The translations under genes and the position numbers were made by a program. Under the pieces are notes generated by a model. That model saw only the letters and a program-made list of their open reading frames with translations. It was not told the origin of the DNA and did not search any database. A stretch of DNA of 64,000 nucleotides from Bacteroidota bacterium. Lineage in GTDB: Bacteria > Bacteroidota > Bacteroidia > Bacteroidales > Tannerellaceae. The stretch is from assembly GCA_023429375.1 (NCBI GenBank), contig JAEYVY010000011.1, positions 1 through 64,000 on the forward strand, read 5' to 3'. Positions 34,644-42,206 of this stretch are shown in pieces. Numbering within the stretch: the stretch's first letter is position 1; every line of letters starts with the position of its first letter.

Positions 34644-35483
34644 ATGACAACCAGTATTTTTCAAGCAAGAAGTAATATTATTGAGAAGATAAAGATTGAA
34701 GAAAAAATGGAGGGTAATTTCTTTTTAGAAAGACATAAAATTATGTATCTGCTAAAAGGAGAAGCGACCTTAACTTATGACTACAATAAAACAGGTGTTC
34801 TCAAACCTCAAAAATTAATTTTCCTTTCCAAAGGAAACCATGTAAACTATAACATCCAAGAGAATTCTGAATTCATCGTCTTTAAGATTGATAATCTAAT
34901 TCAGTTGAGCGAAGTTTACAAAGCCAATATCAACAAAGTTGTTACATTAGTTAAGGGAAAAATGCCCATCATAGAGGCTACAAAAACGATCAATACCTAT
35001 ATGGAAATGCTTAACTCTCTTATTGACTCCGGAATAAGTAATTATGAATATTTCAAGGTAAAAATAAAAGAATTATTCCTTTTAATTAGGATGCATTACA
35101 CAGACGAGGAAATAGCTGTTTTATTTAGTGATTCTTTGCAACGGGACACATTTTTCACAGCTTATGTTTGGAATAATCACCATCAATACAATTCCGTTAA
35201 AGAATTTGCCAAAGCAATGAGCTATAGCGTTTCGGGATTTGAAAAACGATTTAAGAATGTTTTTGGCGTTTCTCCTTACAAATGGATGAAAGAACAAAAG
35301 GCTAAACTTATCTATCAAGAAGTATGCCTAGGAAAAAGTAATTTCAAAGAAATTGCATACAAATATAATTTTGCCTCAACCAGTACCTTCAATGATTTTT
35401 ATAAACTAACATTTGGAGAAACACCGGGTACTACACGCAAGAAACACGAACAAAGGAAATACCTGACGAATAAATGTACGTAA
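34644..35483 (+). CDS. AraC-family transcriptional regulator
   Basis: A 279-residue protein. The C-terminal 100 residues hold two helix-turn-helix units of the AraC type: SVKEFAKAMSYSVSGFEKRFKNVFGVSPYKWMKEQ and then FKEIAYKYNFASTSTFNDFYKLTFGETPG. The N-terminal half has a cupin-like sensor (LKGEATLTYDYNKTGVLKPQKLIFLSKGNHV). The ligand is unknown. It stands alone before the putative RNA and the ilv operon, so either could be a target, though nothing in the sequence proves it. Its leader is long and structured. Confidence 0.87.
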   Translation: MTTSIFQARSNIIEKIKIEEKMEGNFFLERHKIMYLLKGEATLTYDYNKTGVLKPQKLIFLSKGNHVNYNIQENSEFIVFKIDNLIQLSEVYKANINKVVTLVKGKMPIIEATKTINTYMEMLNSLIDSGISNYEYFKVKIKELFLLIRMHYTDEEIAVLFSDSLQRDTFFTAYVWNNHHQYNSVKEFAKAMSYSVSGFEKRFKNVFGVSPYKWMKEQKAKLIYQEVCLGKSNFKEIAYKYNFASTSTFNDFYKLTFGETPGTTRKKHEQRKYLTNKCT

Positions 35484-35520
35484 AATAAGAACTACTCATC
35501 GAAAGGAAGATTTTATATTT

Positions 35521-35786
35521 GCCGACGTGTACCATGAGTTGTTTACCTCTCCAATATTGTAGTATCACATCCTAAACACTACTTATTGTGATAGGGAGAT
35601 ATGGTAAATAATTGGAATGATTCAGATAAAACTTGAATCATTCAGCTAAAAGGTTTAATAGAAATATGGATACATCGAACTGTGAAGTTCTTTGTATTGG
35701 ATGATTTTCTGATTCTACACGAATCAGTAGTTTGGTCAATAGAATTGCACTAATTGTGAAATTGGTGCAATTCATTTTTATATAGT
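35521..35786 (+). ncRNA. Putative structured non-coding RNA
   Basis: A perfect -7 element (TATATTTG, 35514-35521) is followed by no ORF longer than 13 codons but by an ordered series of stems. The first is nested: TTTACCTCTCC (35542-35552) with GGAGA (35595-35599) and GGTAAA (35603-35608), enclosing TATCACA/TGTGATA (35563-35569, 35587-35593). Then come a perfect 10-bp stem (35615-35624/35634-35643), a 7-bp stem (35709-35715/35721-35727) and a 9-bp stem (35742-35750/35765-35773) followed by ATTTTTATAT, which looks like an intrinsic terminator. No -33 element is clear. It could also be the 3' part of the AraC transcript. Confidence 0.45.
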
Positions 35787-35881
35787 CCTACCTTTATAAA
35801 AAAAACATAGATAATTTGTTACATAATAAATATCGTTTATTAATATTCGAAAGCTAAAAAAGTAATTTTGTTACAATTTTC

Positions 35882-35912
35882 TTTGAATATAAAAATTATT
35901 ATTCTACATTTG
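35882..35912 (+). promoter_or_regulatory. ilv operon promoter
   Basis: TTTG (35882-35885), 19 bases, then TACATTTG (35905-35912): both elements match the Bacteroidota consensus with ideal spacing. The predicted start near 35918 lies about 25 bases before the leader ORF. Confidence 0.8.
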
Positions 35913-35942
35913 TGCCAACAACAAAGTGAAAGAATACAAACA

Positions 35943-36005
35943 ATGATAAGCAGCATTCTACATAGCATTATTCTCGTGGTCATCCTTCTAGTCATTAGCA
36001 GGTAA
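35943..36005 (+). CDS. ilvL: ilv operon leader peptide (attenuator)
   Basis: A 20-codon ORF (ATG 35943, TAA 36003-36005) with Ile at positions 2, 5, 9, 10, 14 and 18, Leu at 6, 11, 15 and 16, and Val at 12, 13 and 17: thirteen of twenty are branched-chain codons. It starts about 25 bases after the predicted transcription start, and the antiterminator segment begins one base after its stop. It senses charged tRNA supply for the three products of the ilv pathway. Its first ten bases equal those of the leu leader. Confidence 0.87.
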   Translation: MISSILHSIILVVILLVISR

Positions 36006-36006
36006 G

Positions 36007-36087
36007 TGAGAAAGGTGTGCAAGATGTATTATGGTGTATATATAAGATATTCTTAAGGCCTTTCTCAAATAAGAGAAAGGCTTTTTT
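36007..36087 (+). terminator. ilv attenuator: antiterminator and terminator
   Basis: The terminator is GCCTTTCTC (36058-36066), a six-base loop and GAGAAAGGC (36073-36081), followed by TTTTTT. TGAGAAAGG (36007-36015), right after the leader stop, is complementary over nine bases to CCTTTCTCA (36059-36067), so it competes with the terminator's 3' arm. The structure precedes ilvD by about 50 bases. Confidence 0.87.
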
Positions 36088-36134
36088 ATTATCACTTGAT
36101 AGGAAAATAGAAACAAGGTTGAAAAATTGATATA

Positions 36135-37967
36135 ATGAAAGATTCGTTAAGAAGTTCGTCTAGTACACAAGGACGCAGAATGGCAGGAGCACGCGCCCTT
36201 TGGCGTGCCAATGGAATGAAAGAAGAACAATTAGGCAAACCTATTATCGCCATTGTAAATTCATTCACTCAGTTCGTTCCTGGCCATGTACACTTGCATA
36301 ATATCGGACAACTAGTCAAAGAAGAAATTGAAAAGTTAGGCTGTTTTGCTGCTGAATTCAACACAATCGCCATCGATGATGGAATTGCAATGGGACATGA
36401 TGGCATGCTCTATTCCCTACCCTCAAGAGATATCATTGCAGACAGTGTGGAGTATATGATTAATGCACATAAAGCCGATGCCATGATCTGCATCAGCAAT
36501 TGCGACAAAATTACACCGGGAATGCTTATGGCTGCTATGCGATTGAATATCCCCGCGGTATTTGTATCGGGAGGACCCATGGAAGCCGGTATTGCCGACA
36601 ATGGCAAACATCTTGACTTGATAGATGCCATGGTGCAAGCAGCCGACGAGCGCGTATCAGACGAAACAGTCAAAATGGTTGAACGTTCGGCTTGTCCTAC
36701 TTGCGGATCATGTTCGGGAATGTTTACCGCCAATTCCATGAATTGCCTTAATGAAGCAATTGGCTTGGCACTTCCTGGAAACGGAACAGTATTGGCAACA
36801 CACGAAAACCGGTTCCGCCTGTTTAAAGATGCCGCTGCACTTATAGTTAAAAATGCATATAAATATTATCAAGACGGTGATAACAGCGTATTGCCTCGTT
36901 CGATAGCCACAAAGACCGCATTCACCAATGCAATGGCCTTGGATATCGCTATGGGAGGATCTACAAATACTGTTCTTCATCTATTGGCTATTGCTCATGA
37001 GGCTGAAGTTGACTTCACCATGGACGACATGGATAAACTTTCTCGTAAAACGCCTTGTTTATGTAAAGTGGCCCCTAATTCGGACAAATATTATATACAA
37101 GATGTAAATCGCGCCGGTGGCATCATCTCCATTATGGGAGAGTTGGCCAAGGGGGGACTTGTCGATACTTCTGTAAAAAGAGTAGATGGATATACTCTTA
37201 AGGAAGTGATTGAAAAATATGGCATCACAAGTGCAAAGGTTACTGACGATGCGCTCAAACTTTATAAATCTGCTCCCGGAAACAAATTCAATATCACTAT
37301 GGGTTCTCAGAACGCTTATTTCGATACGTTAGACGATGACCGTGCAAATGGCTGTATCAGAAGTGTCGAACATGCCTACACTAAAGATGGCGGACTAGCT
37401 ATTCTGAAAGGAAACATCGCACAAGACGGCTGTGTAGTTAAAACGGCTGGTGTGGATGAAAAAATATTGGTATTTACCGGTCGGGCAGTAGTATTTGACT
37501 CGCAAGACGCCGCCTGTCAAGGCATTCTGCGTGGCGTAGTAAAAGCTGGTGATGTGGTAGTCATCACGTATGAAGGTCCGAAAGGTGGACCCGGCATGCA
37601 AGAGATGCTCTATCCTACCTCCTATATCAAATCCCGTCATTTGGGAAAAGAATGTGCACTGATTACAGACGGGCGGTTCTCGGGTGGAACATCCGGCCTT
37701 TCAATCGGGCATATCTCGCCTGAAGCAGCCGCCGGAGGTGCTATTGGATTGGTAAGAACCGGTGATATGATCGAGATTAATATTCCTGAACGTAGTATAA
37801 ATGTAAAACTGAGCGACGCTGAATTGGCAATGCGTCGTGCCGAAGAAGAAGCAAAAGGAGACAAAGCCTTTACGCCTCCGGCACGTCAACGCAAGGTTTC
37901 CAAAGCCTTACAAGCGTACGCAAAGATGGTATCCTCTGCTGATAAAGGAGCGGTACGTATTATTTGA
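36135..37967 (+). CDS. ilvD: Dihydroxy-acid dehydratase
   Basis: A 610-residue IlvD/Edd-family enzyme. Cluster cysteines are seen in ICISNCDKITPGM and CPTCGSCSGMFTANSMN, and LITDGRFSGGTSGLSIGHISPEAA is near the C-terminus. It dehydrates dihydroxyisovalerate and dihydroxymethylvalerate to the keto acids of Val/Leu and Ile, using an iron-sulfur cluster in the cytoplasm. It is the first gene of the ilv operon behind the attenuator; ilvB follows after 20 bases. Confidence 0.97.
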   Translation: MKDSLRSSSSTQGRRMAGARALWRANGMKEEQLGKPIIAIVNSFTQFVPGHVHLHNIGQLVKEEIEKLGCFAAEFNTIAIDDGIAMGHDGMLYSLPSRDIIADSVEYMINAHKADAMICISNCDKITPGMLMAAMRLNIPAVFVSGGPMEAGIADNGKHLDLIDAMVQAADERVSDETVKMVERSACPTCGSCSGMFTANSMNCLNEAIGLALPGNGTVLATHENRFRLFKDAAALIVKNAYKYYQDGDNSVLPRSIATKTAFTNAMALDIAMGGSTNTVLHLLAIAHEAEVDFTMDDMDKLSRKTPCLCKVAPNSDKYYIQDVNRAGGIISIMGELAKGGLVDTSVKRVDGYTLKEVIEKYGITSAKVTDDALKLYKSAPGNKFNITMGSQNAYFDTLDDDRANGCIRSVEHAYTKDGGLAILKGNIAQDGCVVKTAGVDEKILVFTGRAVVFDSQDAACQGILRGVVKAGDVVVITYEGPKGGPGMQEMLYPTSYIKSRHLGKECALITDGRFSGGTSGLSIGHISPEAAAGGAIGLVRTGDMIEINIPERSINVKLSDAELAMRRAEEEAKGDKAFTPPARQRKVSKALQAYAKMVSSADKGAVRII

Positions 37968-37987
37968 TAAACTAAAAGTTTTGAATT

Positions 37988-39688
37988 ATGGAGAGACAAA
38001 AGATAACCGGCTCGGAAGCTTTATTGAAGACTTTAATAGCTGAAGGTGTCGATACGATATTCGGCTATCCCGGTGGGGCTATTATGCCTGTTTATGATTC
38101 TTTGTATAATTATAGAGATAAGATTCGTCACGTGCTTGTAAGACACGAGCAAGGTGCAACCCATGCAGCTCAAGGATATGCGCGTGTTTCCGGTAAGACC
38201 GGCGTGGCATTGGTCACCTCAGGGCCTGCTGCGACAAATGCCATCACAGGTATTGCTGACGCATTGATGGACAGTACGCCATTGGTTGTTATTTCTGGAC
38301 AGGTAGCATCTCCTCTTTTGGGTTCTGATGCTTTTCAGGAAATCGATGTGATAGGTATCACCTTACCTATTACTAAATGGGCCTATCAAGTGCGTAAAGC
38401 AGAAGATGTTGCCTGGGCTATCTCCAGAGCATTTTATATTGCTTCGTCCGGACGTCCTGGGCCTGTTGTGATAGATATTGCTAAAGATGCCCAAATTAAT
38501 TTGGTTGACTATGAATATAAAAAGATAGACTATATCCGAAGCTATCAACCACAACCGGATATAGAGCACGACTCAATAGCTGCGGCAGCCGAGCTTATCA
38601 ATCAGGCAAAAAAACCATTTGCCTTGGTCGGACAAGGGGTTATCTTAGGTAATGCAGAAAAAGAACTAATCGCCTTCCTTGAGAAAGCTGATATTCCTTT
38701 CGGCTCAACAATCTTAGGTCTTTCGGCCGTTCCTACCGATCATCCTTTGAACAAAGGTATGCTGGGTATGCATGGCAATGTTGGTCCTAACCGCAAAACG
38801 AACGAGTGCGACCTGCTTATTGGTATAGGTATGCGTTTTGACGACCGCGTGACCGGCGATCTGAAAACTTATGCTAAGCAAGCCAAGATTATTCACTTCG
38901 ACATTGATCAGGCCGAGATAGGAAAGAATGTTGTACCTACTGTTCCGGTATTGGGAAATGCAAAAGAAACATTGGCTGAGGTAACAAAGCTGTTGAAACC
39001 CGCAAAACATACGGAATGGATTGCCTCATTCGAACCCGATGAAAAGGAAGAAGACCAAAAGGTTATTCAAAAAGAATTATACCCTCAAACAGGTCCTTTG
39101 AAGATGGGTGAAGTAATCAACAAAGTTTCTGAAGCTACCGGACATGACGGTATACTTGTAACTGATGTAGGTCAGAATCAAATGATGGGTGTTCGCTACT
39201 TTAAATACAAACGCACACGCAGTGTGGTAACATCCGGAGGATTGGGAACCATGGGATTTGGATTGCCTGCAGCAATAGGTGCAAAGATAGGAGCTCCTGA
39301 CCGCACGGTATGTTGCTTCCTTGGAGACGGCGGATTTCAAATGACCATCCAAGAACTAGGCACTATCATGCAAGAAAATACTAATGTTAAGATTATCGTC
39401 TTGAATAATAATTTCTTAGGCATGGTACGTCAATGGCAAGAACTGTTCTTCGACGAACGTTATTCGGAAACGACGATGTTAAATCCGGATTTCGTAACCA
39501 TAGCCAAAGCGTATAATATCAAAGGATGTATTGTTGAGAAACGTGAGGAATTGGACAGTGCAATACAGGAAATGCTGAATCATGATGGTGCCTATCTGTT
39601 GGTGGCTACAATTGAGAAATGTGGAATGGTCTACCCGATGATTCCTGCCGGATCAACGGTTACAAATATAATCATGGGTGATAACTAA
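37988..39688 (+). CDS. ilvB: Acetolactate synthase, large subunit
   Basis: A 566-residue ThDP enzyme with the catalytic glutamate in VRHEQGATHAAQGYARVSG (about residue 48), the FAD/central domain, and the ThDP-Mg motif GDGGFQMTIQEL..NNNFLGMVRQWQ (about 445-480). It makes acetolactate or acetohydroxybutyrate, the first shared step to the branched-chain amino acids. The regulatory subunit gene follows 13 bases later. Confidence 0.97.
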   Translation: MERQKITGSEALLKTLIAEGVDTIFGYPGGAIMPVYDSLYNYRDKIRHVLVRHEQGATHAAQGYARVSGKTGVALVTSGPAATNAITGIADALMDSTPLVVISGQVASPLLGSDAFQEIDVIGITLPITKWAYQVRKAEDVAWAISRAFYIASSGRPGPVVIDIAKDAQINLVDYEYKKIDYIRSYQPQPDIEHDSIAAAAELINQAKKPFALVGQGVILGNAEKELIAFLEKADIPFGSTILGLSAVPTDHPLNKGMLGMHGNVGPNRKTNECDLLIGIGMRFDDRVTGDLKTYAKQAKIIHFDIDQAEIGKNVVPTVPVLGNAKETLAEVTKLLKPAKHTEWIASFEPDEKEEDQKVIQKELYPQTGPLKMGEVINKVSEATGHDGILVTDVGQNQMMGVRYFKYKRTRSVVTSGGLGTMGFGLPAAIGAKIGAPDRTVCCFLGDGGFQMTIQELGTIMQENTNVKIIVLNNNFLGMVRQWQELFFDERYSETTMLNPDFVTIAKAYNIKGCIVEKREELDSAIQEMLNHDGAYLLVATIEKCGMVYPMIPAGSTVTNIIMGDN

Positions 39689-39701
39689 AGGAGGAATACA
39701 T

Positions 39702-40256
39702 ATGTCAACTAAAAAATTATATACAGTTACCATCTTTTCGGAGAATACGGTAGGGCTTTTGAACCAGATTGCCATTATCTTTACACGTCGTCAGTTAAAT
39801 ATCGAAACGTTGTCGGTTTCCCCCTCTGCTATAGACGGTATCCATAAATTTACGATTACCACATTTTCGACAGAGGATATCATGGACAAGGTCGTTAAAC
39901 AGATTGACAAACGGGTAGATATTCTTAAGGCCTATTACAATACGGACGAAGACTTGGTATATCAGGAAATTGCCTTATACAAGTTAAGCACCGAGTTATT
40001 TATTAAAATAGGAACTATAGAAGAGTTGATTCGTAAATATAATGCCCGTATCTTAGAGATGAACGAATCATGTGTCGTAATAGAAAAGAGCGGACACTAC
40101 GAAGAAACTCAAGGGCTCTTCAAAGATTTGAGTAATGCTATCGGTGTATTACAGTTTATCCGTTCAGGAAGGGTGGCAATTACGAAAAGCAAAGTAGAAC
40201 GCTTGAGTGATATGCTTGCAGCAATGGAAAGCAAGCTGGAAAAGAAGCGTTCCTAA
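39702..40256 (+). CDS. ilvN: Acetolactate synthase, regulatory small subunit
   Basis: The protein has 184 residues from MSTKKLYTVTIFSENTVG. I chose this start because TAAAGGAGGAAT, a strong Shine-Dalgarno site, sits right before it; an upstream ATG at 39678 overlaps ilvB. It has an ACT domain (ENTVGLLNQIAIIFTRRQLNIETLSV) and the ALS-type C-terminal domain. It confers valine feedback on IlvB. Confidence 0.94.
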   Translation: MSTKKLYTVTIFSENTVGLLNQIAIIFTRRQLNIETLSVSPSAIDGIHKFTITTFSTEDIMDKVVKQIDKRVDILKAYYNTDEDLVYQEIALYKLSTELFIKIGTIEELIRKYNARILEMNESCVVIEKSGHYEETQGLFKDLSNAIGVLQFIRSGRVAITKSKVERLSDMLAAMESKLEKKRS

Positions 40257-40267
40257 AAAAATATATC

Positions 40268-40993
40268 ATGGTAAAAGAAGGAGTATTTCATTTTATTACA
40301 GAATCGTATCTATTGGATTTCAGAGGGAAGGTTCCACTTCCAATGATTGGTAATTATCTATTACATGCAGCATCTTCTCATGCAGGAGAGCGGGGATTCG
40401 GTTACACGGATATGACAGAGAAGCATACTGCATGGGTTTTATCCCGTATGGCGATAGAAATTTATGAGTATCCGGAAATGTCAGAGGAGATGACACTAAT
40501 AACCTGGGTAGGTGATGTAAGCAGATTGTTTACCGAACGTCGATTTGAATTACAAAACAAGGAAAGAAAACCTTTCGGGTATGCTCGCTCAATCTGGGCA
40601 GCAATTGATCTTGAAACACGTAAACCTACCCTGCTCGATGTAGATGGATTAAGTGTCTACATTAGCGATCGTCCTTGTCCGATTGAGAGACCTGGTAAGA
40701 TACTTCCTGCTGACGATGAACCTATCGGAAGTTCTTTTATCGTAAGATATAGCGACTTGGATATCAATGGCCACTTGAATAGCATTAAATATATTGAACA
40801 CGTATTGGACAATTTCGATATAAAACTCTATAAGGAGAAAGAGATAAGCCGTTTTGAGATTTCATATCTGACAGAAGGGCATTATGGCATGCAAATGAAT
40901 ATCCATTCTAAACAAATTGATAATGATAAATATTCCATGGCGATAACGCATGAAGGCAAAGCAATCTGCCGGGCTGCTATTAGCTGGAAATAA
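40268..40993 (+). CDS. Acyl-ACP thioesterase (FatA/FatB-like)
   Basis: A 241-residue double hotdog thioesterase. The segment TWVGDVSRLFTERRFEL and the second hotdog start YSDLDINGHLNSIKYIEHVLD, with the Asn-Gly-His catalytic region, match plant and bacterial acyl-ACP thioesterases. It releases fatty acids from acyl carrier protein. It sits inside the ilv operon, 11 bases after ilvN and 81 before ilvC, without its own visible promoter. In my recollection this placement recurs in Bacteroidales; a role in branched-chain lipid supply is only an inference. Confidence 0.87.
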   Translation: MVKEGVFHFITESYLLDFRGKVPLPMIGNYLLHAASSHAGERGFGYTDMTEKHTAWVLSRMAIEIYEYPEMSEEMTLITWVGDVSRLFTERRFELQNKERKPFGYARSIWAAIDLETRKPTLLDVDGLSVYISDRPCPIERPGKILPADDEPIGSSFIVRYSDLDINGHLNSIKYIEHVLDNFDIKLYKEKEISRFEISYLTEGHYGMQMNIHSKQIDNDKYSMAITHEGKAICRAAISWK

Positions 40994-41074
40994 ATAAAAA
41001 AACGTGGTTGTAGACCTCTAAATAGAAAAAATATAAACTCAAATTACTTACGAATCACTTTAAAAAGTAAAAAT

Positions 41075-42121
41075 ATGGCAATAATGAATTTTGGCGGAGT
41101 TGAAGAAAATGTTGTTACCCGCGAAGAATTTCCATTGGAAAAAGCAAAAGAAGTTTTAAAGAACGAAACAATTGCCGTTATCGGCTATGGAGTGCAAGGT
41201 CCAGGACAAAGTCTTAACCTTCGTGATAACGGTTTTAATGTAATCGTTGGACAGCGCAAGGGTGGAAAGACATGGGATAAAGCCGTTGCTGACGGTTGGG
41301 TTCCGGGTGAAACTCTATTTGAAATTGAAGAGGCTTGCAAAAGAGGTACCATCATCCAATATCTGCTTTCAGACGCTGCTCAGATTGCTGTATGGCCTTC
41401 TATCAAGCCACATTTGACTCCAGGCAAGGCTTTATATTTCTCACACGGTTTTGGCATTACCTACAAAGAACGCACGAATATTATCCCTCCTGCTGATGTC
41501 GACGTAATTCTTGTAGCTCCGAAAGGCTCTGGTACCAGTCTTCGTCGTATGTTCCTGCAAGGACGTGGATTGAATTCAAGTTATGCCATCTTTCAAGATG
41601 CAACCGGTCGTGCGAAAGACCGTGTAATTGCTTTAGGTATCGGCGTAGGTTCCGGATATTTATTTGAAACAACATTTAAGAAAGAAGTATACTCTGACTT
41701 AACAGGAGAACGTGGTACGTTGATGGGTGCTATTCAGGGACTTCTTTTAGCACAATATGAAGTGTTGCGTGAAAACGGTCACAGTCCTTCAGAAGCATTC
41801 AATGAAACGGTTGAAGAATTGACTCAATCGCTTATGCCATTGTTTGCTGAAAAAGGGATGGATTGGATGTATGCAAACTGCTCAACAACGGCTCAACGCG
41901 GAGCGCTGGATTGGATGACTCCTTTCCACGATGCAACGAAGCCTGTATTTGAAAAACTTTATAAGGAAGTAGCTTCGGGTAATGAAGCACAGCGCTCAAT
42001 CAATACAAACAGCAAACCAGATTACCGCGAAAAGCTGGAAGAAGAGCTTAAGGCGCTTCGTGAAAGCGAAATGTGGCGTGCAGGGGCAGTTGTACGCAAA
42101 CTGCGTCCTGAAAACAACTAA
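41075..42121 (+). CDS. ilvC: Ketol-acid reductoisomerase
   Basis: A 348-residue class I enzyme. The Rossmann motif IAVIGYGVQGPGQSLNLRDNG (about residues 34-54), the HGFGI segment and the C-terminal knotted helical domain with acidic metal ligands (EEACKRG.., ETVEEL) are present. It converts acetolactate to dihydroxyisovalerate with NADPH and Mg. It is the last gene of the ilv operon and is followed by a good terminator. Confidence 0.95.
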   Translation: MAIMNFGGVEENVVTREEFPLEKAKEVLKNETIAVIGYGVQGPGQSLNLRDNGFNVIVGQRKGGKTWDKAVADGWVPGETLFEIEEACKRGTIIQYLLSDAAQIAVWPSIKPHLTPGKALYFSHGFGITYKERTNIIPPADVDVILVAPKGSGTSLRRMFLQGRGLNSSYAIFQDATGRAKDRVIALGIGVGSGYLFETTFKKEVYSDLTGERGTLMGAIQGLLLAQYEVLRENGHSPSEAFNETVEELTQSLMPLFAEKGMDWMYANCSTTAQRGALDWMTPFHDATKPVFEKLYKEVASGNEAQRSINTNSKPDYREKLEEELKALRESEMWRAGAVVRKLRPENN

Positions 42122-42147
42122 CCGCCGAATCTTATAGAAATTAATAT

Positions 42148-42181
42148 AGCCGTGGGATATGACTTGTCTCACGGCTTTTTC
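42148..42181 (+). terminator. ilv operon terminator
   Basis: AGCCGTG (42148-42154) pairs with CACGGCT (42170-42176), followed by TTTTT, about 27 bases after the ilvC stop. Confidence 0.85.
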
Positions 42182-42206
42182 ATAGATATTGGCATTAAAG
42201 AACTGA

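Noticed and set aside
35840..36022. 60-residue ORF antisense to the ilv leader
   Set aside because: Covers the ilv promoter and leader in antisense; the plus-strand attenuator explains the sequence much better.
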